A stretch of 64,000 nt of DNA from Bacteroidota bacterium (GTDB lineage: Bacteria; Bacteroidota; Bacteroidia; UBA4408), in the NCBI GenBank assembly GCA_016718805.1, contig JADKCP010000007.1, positions 39,793 to 103,792 of the forward strand, given 5' to 3'. The notes below the pieces were generated by a model that saw only the letters and a program-made list of their open reading frames with translations, did no database searches and was not told the origin of the DNA. The position numbers were made by a program, and so were the translations under genes. Of the stretch, positions 37,740-48,196 are shown one piece after another; the first letter of the stretch is position 1; every line of letters begins with the position of its first letter.

Positions 37740-39009
37740 TTGCCGGCAAAACTTTTGCACTCACTTCACCAAATCCAACTCTGATTCCATTTTTTGAACA
37801 ATATCCACGCATTTTTACTGTGTCGCCATCCATAATAAATTTACGTTGGGAGCCATCGGGCATAGTAATGGGTTTGGTTCCGCGCCATGTAAGTTCAAGC
37901 ATTGAACCGTATGAATCTTCGGTAGGACCGCTAATTGTGCCTGAAGCATACATATCGCCAATTTGAATATTGCAACCATTGCTCGCATGATGCGTTAATT
38001 GCTGATTCATGCTCCAATACATGTATTTAAAATTGGAATTGCTGACTACTTTTTCAGCGCCCATTTCGGGTTGTATGGCTACCTGTAAATGTATGTCGAT
38101 ATTGTTGTTGGACTCGCTGCTTTGCAAATATGGCAATACTTTGGGTTCCTGAATTGGCTGTGGCACTTTAAAAGGTGCAAGTGCCTCCATTGTAACCAGC
38201 CAAGGTGAAACGGTACTCGCAAAATTTTTGGCTAAAAATGGTCCCAATGGCACGTATTCCCATGTTTGCATATCGCGTGCACTCCAGTCGTTAAACAACA
38301 GCATTCCAAAAATATATTCATTGCTCGCATCGATTGCTATTGTTTCGCCTAACTGTGTTTCTTTTCCAACTACGAAGGCCATTTCCAGTTCAAAATCGAG
38401 CATTTTACAAGGACCAAATTCGGGTAATTCAGCATCTGCAGCTTTGGTTTGACCTTTGGGTCGGTGAAAATTAGTACCTGAAACTACAATGCTGGATGCT
38501 CGACCGTGATAGCCTATTGGTATGTGTTTCCAATTTGGAAGCAAGGCATTTTTAGGATCACGAAACATGGTTCCTACATTGGTGGCATGTTCGATACTAG
38601 AATAAAAATCGGTGTAGTTATTTACCTTAACAGGAATCAGTAATTTGCAATCGGCCGCTGCCAACAATACCTGTTTACAATGCGCTTCGTTGGATGCTAA
38701 TTGTTTGTTGCCTTCACTAAATAATTCAATTATTCTATTTCTAATTGCTGAAGTTGTTTGTTTTCCTAAAGCAATGAACTCATTTAAAAACCGAGATTCT
38801 ACTTGTGCTTTTTGCAAAGCATAGCCTTCAAAATACCCTAATTGGTGCATTACGGCAAGGTCTATTACAGTATCGCCAATAATAGTAGCGAGATGTGTGT
38901 TTCCTTTGGATGTTTCAATTATTCCGAAAGGTATATTGTAAATTGTAAAATCGCAGGATTCGTCATAAGGAATCCAACTTTTAAGCAAGTGTGTATTTGT
39001 AGTTGACAT
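37732..39009 (-). CDS. fahA: Fumarylacetoacetase
   Basis: A 425-residue FAH-family hydrolase that splits fumarylacetoacetate into fumarate and acetoacetate, the last step of tyrosine breakdown. Motifs: SSIEHATNVGTMFRD, PIGYHGRASSIVVSG, a metal-binding DFELEMAFVVGK segment and NDWSARDMQTWEYVPLGPF. The N-terminal SH3-like domain is present, so this is the full-length eukaryote-like FAH rather than the short FahA-like isomerases. No other tyrosine-degradation gene is nearby. Confidence 0.95.
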   Translation of the reverse strand: MSTTNTHLLKSWIPYDESCDFTIYNIPFGIIETSKGNTHLATIIGDTVIDLAVMHQLGYFEGYALQKAQVESRFLNEFIALGKQTTSAIRNRIIELFSEGNKQLASNEAHCKQVLLAAADCKLLIPVKVNNYTDFYSSIEHATNVGTMFRDPKNALLPNWKHIPIGYHGRASSIVVSGTNFHRPKGQTKAADAELPEFGPCKMLDFELEMAFVVGKETQLGETIAIDASNEYIFGMLLFNDWSARDMQTWEYVPLGPFLAKNFASTVSPWLVTMEALAPFKVPQPIQEPKVLPYLQSSESNNNIDIHLQVAIQPEMGAEKVVSNSNFKYMYWSMNQQLTHHASNGCNIQIGDMYASGTISGPTEDSYGSMLELTWRGTKPITMPDGSQRKFIMDGDTVKMRGYCSKNGIRVGFGEVSAKVLPATK

Positions 39010-39464
39010 GGGAAAATTTTGAGGCTGCTAAATTAGGTAAAAGCATGGTACTACAAAAAGCAATTGTGTTGAAATAAAAAAGTAAGATTCACTGTGTATG
39101 AACGAAGAAATTTTGAATTATTTAATCGAATGTGTTATCTTAAAATCTTACCTAAATCATTTTTTTCAGGGTTGGATTAGTTCTGAATGTAATAAACATA
39201 GTTTCGATGAATAACCATAAAGTGCGCTATGTTTGCACGAAGGGCACAAGGGCTTAAGCTAAATTAGTAAACAGGTAATTCCATGAAATTGATTTTTCAA
39301 AATTGCCCTTGAAGTTTACTTTTTGAATTAACTGTAGTTATTATTAAACAAAAAAGTTTGCTTTAAATTTATTGATTACCAATATCAATGTAGCAGATGC
39401 ACAAAAATCAATTTTAATTTGTGCGGCTTAGCAAGTTTAAAAAAGAGTATTTTCGAAAAATATT
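39010..39464. other. 455-bp intergenic gap between divergent genes
   Basis: Divergent start regions of fahA and the spermidine-synthase-like gene. No ORF or repeat is supported. A TATTTTCG just upstream of 39465 is a near match to a -7 box. Confidence 0.4.
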
Positions 39465-40958
39465 ATGAAAGTGAAGCCTTCTATACTTTATATTCTATCC
39501 TTTATTGAAGGAGCCTCTGTAATGGCTGCTGAATTATTAGGAGCAAAAATGCTGGCACCGTTTTTTGGTTCTTCACTTTATGTTTGGTCAACAGTTTTAG
39601 CTGTAACTTTAGGAGGATTAGCCAGTGGTTATTTCGCCGGAGGAAGGTTATCGAATAAGGACACTACAAACAAACTGCTGTTTTACATAGTTTTAATGGC
39701 TGCAGCGTTTTTAGCACTGATGCCCTTTAGCGCGAAATTTTTGTTGCATTATCTAACAGCAGTTAGTTTGTTACCTGCTTTATTGATAGCCACCATTGTA
39801 TTTTTATTACCGCCGGTTTTTTTAATGGGAATGGTTTCACCCTTGCTCATTTCGGCAATTACAAAAAATGAAAAAGAGAGCGGTCGAGTGGCAGGATCGA
39901 TCTATGCGATTTCTACTTGCGGAGGAATTATTGCTACTTTTTTATTGGGCTTTTATATTATTCCTGAATATGGCTTAATTCGTCCCGCTATAGCTTTTTC
40001 ACTTGTGTTAGCAATACTTCCATTGGTTATTTTGTGGCAGCAAAAAAAGTATTTTCCCTTGGTACTTTTCTTGTTTTGTGTGTGGACGGGTACCGGCAGT
40101 TTTAGGGCCGATAAAGCAAGTGACATACTTGTACGTTATCAAAAAGAAGGATTATTGGGACAGTTGCTGGTGGTTGATTATCCGGTTTATTCCGAAAAAA
40201 AAACAACCTACTACCGCTATTTATTTTGCAACCGCATTGTTCAAACAATGTATTGTTCCACTGATTCTGCTCAACCGTATTTGCCTTACGTAAGTAAAAT
40301 TGAAACAGAACTTCAACACTTGAAACAAGGTTCAAAAGTGCTGATATTAGGCTTAGGCGGAGGTGTGTTAGCCAATGTGTTGCAACAAAAAGGTATGTTG
40401 GTGGATGCTGTTGATTTAGATAATCGTTTACCCTATGTTGCGCATAACTTTTTCAATTTATCTCCAAAAGTTAACCTAATTACCGACGATGCTCGGCATT
40501 ACTTGAATGCTTGTTCTGAAAAATACGATGTACTGATTTTTGATGTATTTAAAGGAGAAGAAACTCCCAATCATGTGCTTACTAAAGAAAGTATTGAGGT
40601 GGCAAAAAAATTATTGCGTGAAAATGGAAACATAATTATTAATGGGAATGGCTATTTGAGTGGTGATGCGGGAAAAGGAATGCGTTCAATATTAAAAACC
40701 TTGCTTTGTTCGGGATTGAATGTTAAAGTATTAAATACCGGTAAAGATGAAGCTTATAGAAATGTGCTATTTGTTGCAGGAAACCGGGTAATAGACAAAT
40801 CAGTACTACTGCCAGATACAACTGATGCACTAGTTTTGAGCGATGAATATCCTATTTTGGATAAGCTGAATAAAGAAGCGAACTTGCAGTGGCGCAAGGG
40901 ATACATTCAAAATTCGATTCGTGATTTTGAACAACGGAATATTCCCTTGTTTGAATAG
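39465..40958 (+). CDS. Membrane protein fused to a spermidine-synthase-like domain
   Basis: A 497-residue protein with about seven membrane helices in residues 1-215 (beginning LYILSFIEGASVMAAELLGAKML) and a cytosolic Rossmann domain resembling spermidine synthase (VLILGLGGGVLANVL, the DLD motif and TDDARHYL). The aminopropyl-acceptor Asp of true spermidine synthases is in a changed context (IFDVFKGEETPNHV), so polyamine synthesis is uncertain. Fused membrane/spermidine-synthase-like proteins are widespread and mostly uncharacterised. It converges with the next gene, 9 bp apart. Confidence 0.87.
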   Translation: MKVKPSILYILSFIEGASVMAAELLGAKMLAPFFGSSLYVWSTVLAVTLGGLASGYFAGGRLSNKDTTNKLLFYIVLMAAAFLALMPFSAKFLLHYLTAVSLLPALLIATIVFLLPPVFLMGMVSPLLISAITKNEKESGRVAGSIYAISTCGGIIATFLLGFYIIPEYGLIRPAIAFSLVLAILPLVILWQQKKYFPLVLFLFCVWTGTGSFRADKASDILVRYQKEGLLGQLLVVDYPVYSEKKTTYYRYLFCNRIVQTMYCSTDSAQPYLPYVSKIETELQHLKQGSKVLILGLGGGVLANVLQQKGMLVDAVDLDNRLPYVAHNFFNLSPKVNLITDDARHYLNACSEKYDVLIFDVFKGEETPNHVLTKESIEVAKKLLRENGNIIINGNGYLSGDAGKGMRSILKTLLCSGLNVKVLNTGKDEAYRNVLFVAGNRVIDKSVLLPDTTDALVLSDEYPILDKLNKEANLQWRKGYIQNSIRDFEQRNIPLFE

Positions 40959-40967
40959 TGCATATTT

Positions 40968-41855
40968 TTATTTTTTCATGGTTGAATATTTATACCATTG
41001 AAATCCTACAATACGAAGGTTAAGATATGACGAAAGTTCTTTTTGAAATTCGTTCAAAAAAAGAGTATCAGCTTCCTTCAAAGCATGTTGCTTTTGCCAA
41101 TCGCCCATAAATTCGTTGGTACTTCCCCAAATAGGAATCACCTGAAGTTTAGTACCGGCCGAATTAAAATAACTTAAACGTTGAGTAGCTCGTTTATAGC
41201 CTTTTGCCGGATCTTTTAAATAACAATCGAGCAATAATCTATTTATCAATTTGGCAATAACCTGCGCTTGACCTTCGGTTGGTTTACCCACATACACCTC
41301 AAGTTTAACCTGCTGTTTGGCGGCCAATTTAGAAAGTTCGGCAAGTTGTTTTCGATAAAATAAAAACGCACCGGAAGTATCGCAACTGCATCCTGCAGCC
41401 TTCAAATATTTTTTACAGTAATAGCCATCAGCTCCTGTTGAATGGGGATTCCAGTATTCAAATTCAAAATTAAATGCATTCACACGTTCGGTGGTATCCT
41501 TTCGGGAATTATTGTAAACAGCTACAATGTTAGCGAAAGTGCTTACTTGCTCACTACTCATTGCAAACGAAACAATAGCATAATCGCTTTTAGCACGTTT
41601 AATAAATGCAGCCAAAATATTTGCTCCTTTAGAGGCTTGAGTAATTTTATATTTAACAGCTATGTCTTTCGTTTTATAGGTGGTTATTGCATTAAATCCA
41701 TTGGTTTTACAATAGTTGAGCAAAGAATCTTCTTTTATTTTATTTCCCAAAATCTTATCAAAAGCATCCACATACAAGCCTTTGTATTGTTGTGCATATG
41801 CAGAAAAAGCAGTAGCAATAAAATAAATTAAAACTAAGAAAAATGTTTTTTTCAT
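40968..41855 (-). CDS. Secreted hypothetical protein (295 aa)
   Basis: Start set at the ATG 41855 (MKKTFFLVLIYF), giving a signal peptide ending SAYAQ; upstream GTG (41897) and ATG (41870) are possible but would bury the signal. The mature part has alternating helix-strand segments (VNAFNFEFEYWNP, KLEVYVGKPTEG, LQVIPIWGST) reminiscent of a TIM-barrel glycosidase-like fold, but no catalytic pair is evident. Two Cys in CSCD may bind metal or form a disulfide. No T9SS sorting domain. Function unknown. Confidence 0.68.
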   Translation of the reverse strand: MKKTFFLVLIYFIATAFSAYAQQYKGLYVDAFDKILGNKIKEDSLLNYCKTNGFNAITTYKTKDIAVKYKITQASKGANILAAFIKRAKSDYAIVSFAMSSEQVSTFANIVAVYNNSRKDTTERVNAFNFEFEYWNPHSTGADGYYCKKYLKAAGCSCDTSGAFLFYRKQLAELSKLAAKQQVKLEVYVGKPTEGQAQVIAKLINRLLLDCYLKDPAKGYKRATQRLSYFNSAGTKLQVIPIWGSTNEFMGDWQKQHALKEADTLFLNEFQKELSSYLNLRIVGFQWYKYSTMKK

Positions 41856-41939
41856 TTTAGAAAAGTCCATGCTACAAAGGAGCGAAAAGAAATTCACACT
41901 TAGGTCGCAAAATGTATTTTACTCAATTTGACCAATGAA

Positions 41940-41970
41940 TTTGGAGTTGCAGAACTAAATGTTATTTTTG
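41940..41970 (+). promoter_or_regulatory. Consensus promoter for the giant GEVED gene
   Basis: TTTG at 41940-41943 and TATTTTTG at 41963-41970 with a 19-nt spacer: a textbook Bacteroidota promoter. Transcription would start near 41977. An ATG at 41959 lies upstream of that point and cannot be used from this promoter, so the ATG at 41992 is the start. Confidence 0.7.
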
Positions 41971-41991
41971 AGAATATTAAGAAAAACCCAA

Positions 41992-44900
41992 ATGAACTCG
42001 AAAATTTTCTCCATTTTTTATAGACCAGTATCGCTTCTAGGTTATTTACTATTCTTGATTTTGCTTGGCGACAGCTCAGCTTCTTATGCTGTTTATTGTG
42101 TACCATCGCATCCTGCCTGTGGAGCCGGTTCTAATATAACCGATGTTAGCATAGCTTCAACTACCTTAAGTAATACAGGCACCGGTTGTACTAGTTTAAA
42201 CGGTGCTGCTTATAGTATTTATCCTGCAACGGGTTCAACGACTGCCACATTTATTGGGGGAAATAGTTACCAACTTTCAGTAACAAGTGATGGTGTATCT
42301 ATTATTTCGGTATGGATTGATTTTAATCAGAACCAAGTATTTGAATCATCTGAATGGACACAGGTAACTACAGCATCTGTAGCTAATTTTCCCTCGGTTG
42401 TAAATGTGATAATACCTTCGTCTGCACAAACCGGAACAACAGGTATGCGTATTCGCTCAAGAGTAAATGGAACTCCCAATTCAGGTATTGATGCTTGTAC
42501 TGCCTTTGGAAGCGGTGAATGTGAAGATTATACTGTTAACATAGCAAGTCTTTCCCCTTGTACTACACCACCTGTTGCAGGTACTACTCAGGCAAGTGTG
42601 ACGAATGCTTGTGCTAATGTTCCATTTATTGTTTCTCTTACAGGATCTTCTACCGGTTCGGGACTGAGTTATCAGTGGGAAGTTTCAACAAATGGATTTA
42701 CTTGGCAACTTATTCCTGGTGCTACCTCTGCCAGCACCAGTTATACGCTTAGCGCTACAGCTGCCTATTTTCAATGCGCACTCACTTGTTCAGGAAGCAC
42801 TACCTATTCAACACCACTCTATATTCCACTCAATACTTTCAATAATTGCTATTGCGCTTCTACTGCAAATTTTGGTTTAGGTAGCGATATAGGAAGAGTT
42901 ATTTTCGGATCAATGACCAACGGTACAGCCTTTCCAATTATACAAAATACAACTGCAATTCAACAGTATACTGATTATACAACCATTACACCTACCAACA
43001 TTGACAAAGGAGCAACTTATCCAATTAGTGTTCATCAAATAAATTCGAACAACTTTACTCAAGCTGTAGGTATAGTTTATATCGATTACAATCAAAATGG
43101 AAATTTCGAATTTCCTTCAGAGCAAACCTTTTTAGGATATACCAACGGAAATGCAGGTGGAAATGTTCTCAACGGAAATGTTTCAATTCCTGCAAATGCG
43201 TTAACAGGACTTACCCGAATGCGCATCATTTTGGTTGATTACGGCAGTGCATCACAAGCTTCCTGCGGTACGTATAATCAAGGAGAAACAGAAGATTATA
43301 TCATCAACATTATTCCTGCAGCACCTTGTTCAACTCCTCCAATAGCAGGACAAGCAGCAACTTCTAATTCAACGGTGTGCGGTTCAAATCCATTTACTTT
43401 ATCAATCATAGGTGGTACAAGCAATTCAACCAATATTTTTCAATGGCAATATTCGCTAAACAATTTTACCTATATCGACATTCCTAATGCCAATAGTACA
43501 ATTTACCCAACTACCCAAAGCCAATCGACTTATTATCGTTGCAAAATAACCTGCTCGGGAATTACAAGTTATACCTTACCAATTTATGTTTCACATAGTC
43601 CTATTGCACTTTGTTATTGCACTTCTTCAGGAACCAACAATAGTTTTGCTGATATTGGGAATGTAACTATTAGTAGTTTGAACAATGGTGTTGCTTCTCC
43701 ATTATATTCCAACACCAGTTCAATAAAAGTGTATACCGATTTTACCTCCTTGCCTGCAACGCCACTATCCATTGGAGTTCCTGAACCCATAACTGTTACG
43801 CAAATTACTACCAGTACAACATTTGCAACTTCTTATGTAATGGCATTTGTAGATTGGAATCAGGATGCAATTTTTGCATTAAACGAAACCTATTACATAG
43901 GAAGTACTGCCGGTCCAACTAATTCAGTAAGTGGAACAATTACAATTCCTAACGGTGCAACACCCGGAAATACGCGTATGCGTATAGTATTAGTACAAGG
44001 TGGAAATTCAGGGCAAAGTGCTTGTGGAACTTATACCTATGGCGAAACCGAAGATTATACTGTAAACATTGTTCAGCTAAGTCCTTGCACCGTGCCACCT
44101 GTAGCGGGTTTCGCAACTGCAAGTGTGAGCAGTATATGTGCGGCAACAGCTTTTAATTTAAACTTATCCGGAAATTCAACGGGTTCAGGTCAAACCTATT
44201 ATTGGCAATACTCTACCGATAATATTAATTGGTTCGTTTACAATACTCCGCTTTCCTATCCAAACTATACTATTCTGGCTCAAAATCAAACCACCTATTA
44301 TAGATGCGTGGTTAATTGTGGTGGATTTATAAGTTATTCTGTACCTGTGCTGGTAACTCAATCGGCTCCAAATACCTGTTATTGTGCATCAGCAGCGCTA
44401 CAATCAACTGATTCAGATATAGGGAAAGTTGTATTTGGAAATTTGTTAAACGGAAATGCTACTCCGGTTTTAAACAATAGTTCTGCGAATCATACCTATA
44501 CCGATTTTACCAATTTAGCACCTACAAGTTTTGAGCAAAGTGGACAATATCTTTTAAGCGTTTCACAAATCACCAGTGGAAATACTTTTTATTCAACGTA
44601 TGTTATGGCATTCATCGACTTTAATCAAGATGGCAGTTTTGGTACCGGCGAAAGCTTTTTAGTGGGACAAACAAACACATCCGGTATTTATACGGTAAGT
44701 CAGTATATTGCGATTCCGGCAACCGCCAACTTAGGACAAACCCGCTTACGAATAGTAATGCAAGAAAATACAATTCCTGTTGCATGTGGAACTTACAATT
44801 ATGGAGAAACCGAAGATTATCTTATTACTATAGTTCCTGCACAAGCGTGTCCTCCTGTACTTTCAGCCGGAGTAGCAACCAGTGCGGTTAATTCGGCTTG

Positions 44901-47394
44901 TAGTGGTGTGCCTGTAAACGTTTATCTATCGGGCAATAGTAATATTGCCATTGCAACTTATAACTGGCAATACTCGTTCGATAACATTAGCTGGTTTAAT
45001 TATTCAGTTCCATCAAATTCATCAGCCAGCATCAACATTACGGCCAATACTTTTGTACGTTGCATTATGACTTGCAGTGGAGTATCTGCGACATCTACCT
45101 CACTTTATATCACATTGTTGCCAACTAATCAGTGTTATTGCACCTCAGCGGCTACTAATGGCACTTACACCGATATTGGAAACGTAACAATTGGCTCATT
45201 AAATAACGGCTTAGCGAGTCCTATCACAAACAATCCAAATGCAACAGGAGTGTACTCAAATTTTACCAATCTTGCTCCAATAAATCTCGAGCAAAGTGCT
45301 ATGTACCCTATAACTGTAAGTGCAATTAGTTCAAGTGTAATTTTTACTTCCTATGTAACTATGTACATCGACTTTAACCAAAACGGCCAATTTGAAGCGG
45401 CTGAATCGTACAACATTGGATCCATAACAAACGTTGCCGGTGGCAATGTAGTAAGCAATTACATTACCATACCGGCCACTGCAAGCTTAGGTATTACAAG
45501 AATGCGTGTTGTATTAAAAGAAAATGGAGCAGCAGGTCAATTGCCCTGCGGAACATATACCTTTGGAGAAACCGAAGATTATTTAGTAAACATACAAACA
45601 CTTCAGGTGTGCTTATCGGCGCCAATTGCCGGTAATGCAATAGCCAACGACACAACAGTTTGTGCAGGAGCATTGGTGCAAGTTTCGCTCATTAATAATT
45701 CAACTATGGCTAGTCAAAGTTATCAGTGGCAAAGCTCTCCCGATAACATTACTTGGACCAACATTATTGGTGGTACACTGCCTTCAATTAATTTTACCAT
45801 GTTGTCAATAGTTTACTATCGTTGTGAAATTTCATGTTCAGGGTTTACCAGTTATAGCTTACCGGTGCGCATTACTCAGAATCCGAGTACCCAGTGTTAT
45901 TGCACTTCAGCAGCAACCAATACGGCCGACGATGATATTGGAAATGTTACTTTCTTAGCAATGAACAATGGAGTTGCAACTCCTGCATTAAATAATCCGG
46001 CATCTTCAAATTTGTATACTGATTTTACTTCGCTTACACCGCAATCGGTTATAAGTGGTGCAAGTTATCCTATTTCGGTTACTCAAATTAATTCGGCAGG
46101 GTTTTACGTTGCGCACATTAACGTTTATATTGATTTCAATAAAAATGGATTGTTTGAAGCAGGAGCAGAAACCTTTGTGTTGGGTGCCACCAATTCGAGT
46201 GTTGGAGGAAATACCTTAACAGGAAATATTAGTATTCCTTTTACCGCCTTACCGGGAATTACACGTATGCGAGTAGTTTTGGTAGAAGGAGTTACAGCCA
46301 CGCCTTCACCTTGTGGCACCTATACCTGGGGAGAGACAGAAGATTATTCAATTTTAATTTTACAAAACCAATCATGCTCTGTACCGCCTACTGCAGGTTT
46401 TTCCAACTCAAGTGCAATGCAAGTATGCCCGGGCGCTCCGTTTACTCTGTTTTTAACCGGAAATAGTTCGGCATTAGGCCAGTATTATCAATGGCAAAGC
46501 TCGGCGGATGGAATTACCTGGTTTAATATTGGAAGTATTTCATTGGATTCGTCTTTTGTATTTTCACAAACTGCGTCTGCGTATTATCAATGTATAGTAA
46601 CATGTAGCGGATTGAATTCAACCTCAGCACCTGTGCAGGTAACAATGTTGCAATCGCCTGTTTGCGGGTATTGCACCAATGTAGGTGGCACCAGTTGTCC
46701 TTCGAATACCAAAATCACCAAGGTCACATTAATTGGTACTACCTTAACAAATTCAGATACTTTGTGTAATTCAATTAATGGAAGTTCGGTAAGTATTTTT
46801 CCTTTTGGAGGAAGTACAACTGGCACTATAATTAGAGGTAATTTATATTCTATAAGTGTTACCTCAACTCAAAATGTGAGTAAAAGTGTGTGGATTGATT
46901 ACGACCAGGATGGTTATTTTGCGGCCAATGAATATACTTCAATATGTAGCAGTTCAACCTGGGGAGTGCCAGACACTGCTGTTTTGAATATACCTTTTGG
47001 AATACCCGCAGGAGCCACCGGAATGCGTATCCGTACACGAATTAACGGTAGTCCGAATGGAGCCGGAGATGCTTGTAGTTTCTACGGAAGTGGCGAAACA
47101 GAAGACTATACCATTACTGTTGATATTGGAAATGGGATTGTAAAAAATGAAGCTGTAGAAGCCATTGGTCTATATCCAAATCCTGCTAATAATACAGTTA
47201 TTGTGCTACTTTCTAAAGAAATTGAATTTCCTGCTAAGCTCGTGTTGACGAATATGCTTGGTGAACTAATTAGTGAAACTAGCATTAGTACTTACAGAAC
47301 AGAATTAACTCTTACCGACTATCCTAAAGGAATTTATTTTGTTAGTGTAGTAAGTAAACAAGGGAGCAGTTATAAGAAGTTGGTGAAGGAATAA
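41992..47394 (+). CDS. Giant T9SS surface protein: seven GEVED domains alternating with six Ig-like domains
   Basis: An 1800-residue secreted protein. Signal peptide about 1-35. Seven GEVED domains end with G(E)CEDY or GETEDY motifs near residues 183, 439, 693, 946, 1201, 1456 and 1711, a period of about 255 residues. Between them are six Ig-like modules with the pattern PPxAG, C, LxGNS, YxWQxSxDNxxW, YYRCxxxCSGxxSYSxPV. GEVED domains 1 and 7 are of one subtype (STTLSNT and TLTNSDT cores) and the inner five of another (CYCxSAA, SDIG(K/N)V, YTDFT). Each contains a Ca-binding-like DFNQN(G) loop. A T9SS sorting domain (LYPNPANNTV) ends the protein. Likely an adhesin or long fibrous surface protein; the ligand is unknown. 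Confidence 0.9.
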   Translation: MNSKIFSIFYRPVSLLGYLLFLILLGDSSASYAVYCVPSHPACGAGSNITDVSIASTTLSNTGTGCTSLNGAAYSIYPATGSTTATFIGGNSYQLSVTSDGVSIISVWIDFNQNQVFESSEWTQVTTASVANFPSVVNVIIPSSAQTGTTGMRIRSRVNGTPNSGIDACTAFGSGECEDYTVNIASLSPCTTPPVAGTTQASVTNACANVPFIVSLTGSSTGSGLSYQWEVSTNGFTWQLIPGATSASTSYTLSATAAYFQCALTCSGSTTYSTPLYIPLNTFNNCYCASTANFGLGSDIGRVIFGSMTNGTAFPIIQNTTAIQQYTDYTTITPTNIDKGATYPISVHQINSNNFTQAVGIVYIDYNQNGNFEFPSEQTFLGYTNGNAGGNVLNGNVSIPANALTGLTRMRIILVDYGSASQASCGTYNQGETEDYIINIIPAAPCSTPPIAGQAATSNSTVCGSNPFTLSIIGGTSNSTNIFQWQYSLNNFTYIDIPNANSTIYPTTQSQSTYYRCKITCSGITSYTLPIYVSHSPIALCYCTSSGTNNSFADIGNVTISSLNNGVASPLYSNTSSIKVYTDFTSLPATPLSIGVPEPITVTQITTSTTFATSYVMAFVDWNQDAIFALNETYYIGSTAGPTNSVSGTITIPNGATPGNTRMRIVLVQGGNSGQSACGTYTYGETEDYTVNIVQLSPCTVPPVAGFATASVSSICAATAFNLNLSGNSTGSGQTYYWQYSTDNINWFVYNTPLSYPNYTILAQNQTTYYRCVVNCGGFISYSVPVLVTQSAPNTCYCASAALQSTDSDIGKVVFGNLLNGNATPVLNNSSANHTYTDFTNLAPTSFEQSGQYLLSVSQITSGNTFYSTYVMAFIDFNQDGSFGTGESFLVGQTNTSGIYTVSQYIAIPATANLGQTRLRIVMQENTIPVACGTYNYGETEDYLITIVPAQACPPVLSAGVATSAVNSACSGVPVNVYLSGNSNIAIATYNWQYSFDNISWFNYSVPSNSSASINITANTFVRCIMTCSGVSATSTSLYITLLPTNQCYCTSAATNGTYTDIGNVTIGSLNNGLASPITNNPNATGVYSNFTNLAPINLEQSAMYPITVSAISSSVIFTSYVTMYIDFNQNGQFEAAESYNIGSITNVAGGNVVSNYITIPATASLGITRMRVVLKENGAAGQLPCGTYTFGETEDYLVNIQTLQVCLSAPIAGNAIANDTTVCAGALVQVSLINNSTMASQSYQWQSSPDNITWTNIIGGTLPSINFTMLSIVYYRCEISCSGFTSYSLPVRITQNPSTQCYCTSAATNTADDDIGNVTFLAMNNGVATPALNNPASSNLYTDFTSLTPQSVISGASYPISVTQINSAGFYVAHINVYIDFNKNGLFEAGAETFVLGATNSSVGGNTLTGNISIPFTALPGITRMRVVLVEGVTATPSPCGTYTWGETEDYSILILQNQSCSVPPTAGFSNSSAMQVCPGAPFTLFLTGNSSALGQYYQWQSSADGITWFNIGSISLDSSFVFSQTASAYYQCIVTCSGLNSTSAPVQVTMLQSPVCGYCTNVGGTSCPSNTKITKVTLIGTTLTNSDTLCNSINGSSVSIFPFGGSTTGTIIRGNLYSISVTSTQNVSKSVWIDYDQDGYFAANEYTSICSSSTWGVPDTAVLNIPFGIPAGATGMRIRTRINGSPNGAGDACSFYGSGETEDYTITVDIGNGIVKNEAVEAIGLYPNPANNTVIVLLSKEIEFPAKLVLTNMLGELISETSISTYRTELTLTDYPKGIYFVSVVSKQGSSYKKLVKE

Positions 47395-47400
47395 TTCATA

Positions 47401-47424
47401 CGCACAGTTAATTGTTACTGCGCG
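47401..47424 (+). terminator. Possible bidirectional hairpin between convergent genes
   Basis: Inverted arms CGCACAGT and ACTGCGCG (one mismatch) around TAATTGTT lie 7 bp after the GEVED gene stop. There is no T-run, so termination is inferred only from position between convergent genes. Confidence 0.3.
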
Positions 47425-47467
47425 ATAGAACCCACTAATGTAATGTTATACTATGGGTAATAATGGT

Positions 47468-48145
47468 TTATTTAAAATACTTTTTAAAAGCCTCGGTTTC
47501 AAATTTTTGATTCATGTAGTCTTTTTGAAATACGGTAACCGAAAACTCAAACAAAGGATAGGCATGATCGATGTGTACAAAGCGGCTTAGGTTCTTAATA
47601 CAAAAATCGAGTATAAAAGCAGGATCAAAATAAGCTAAATCGGGATCGGTAAAAGTACGGTGTGAAGTAAGCATGTTGAAGGAAATACCAATGCGTGAAA
47701 TTTCGAACATGCGTTTTATCATGCTGCACACAAACTCTGTAATTTCGGCTTCATTTCCACCGGTATTTAAATTTAAGGTTCCGCTCAGCAAGGTAACATC
47801 TGCCATTGGGATATTTTTATCGCTGATAAGATTGAAATTTTCAACCGAAATATTCGGATACTTTTTTCGCGAAAGCTCAATCATTTCTGGCACAATTTCA
47901 ATTCCTGAATACTGATGTGCAATTTTCTTATCTAACAAATACTGGTGTAAATCGCAGGTACCACAACCTATATCGTGCAAGGTATAGCAGTTTTTATCTA
48001 GCTCAAATTCGCGAATAATTCGTTCAAAACGTAATTGCTGTGTTTCGCTGTTGTTTTGAAAGGTACCTTCCGGAGTATCGCCATGGGCAATGAAATTTGG
48101 ACGATACGCGTCTAATTGAGCTTTAATAATTTTATCTGAATTCAT
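47468..48145 (-). CDS. Class I SAM-dependent methyltransferase
   Basis: A 225-residue Rossmann-fold methyltransferase. Motif I is HDIGCGTCDLHQYL (about residues 54-67), followed by an acidic strand end GIEIVPEMIELS and a motif IV-like ADVTLLSGTLN. The substrate is not indicated; its position after the GT2 gene at the end of a polysaccharide operon suggests a sugar or lipid-linked glycan. Start is a clean ATG. Confidence 0.8.
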   Translation of the reverse strand: MNSDKIIKAQLDAYRPNFIAHGDTPEGTFQNNSETQQLRFERIIREFELDKNCYTLHDIGCGTCDLHQYLLDKKIAHQYSGIEIVPEMIELSRKKYPNISVENFNLISDKNIPMADVTLLSGTLNLNTGGNEAEITEFVCSMIKRMFEISRIGISFNMLTSHRTFTDPDLAYFDPAFILDFCIKNLSRFVHIDHAYPLFEFSVTVFQKDYMNQKFETEAFKKYFK

Positions 48146-48196
48146 AGTATACCAATTTTTATCCTGCTTTAGCTAGCTGTAACAAGTAAACATCCA

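Noticed and set aside
41959..41991. ATG at 41959 as start of the GEVED protein
   Set aside because: It lies upstream of the predicted transcription start of a strong consensus promoter, and the signal peptide follows the ATG at 41992.
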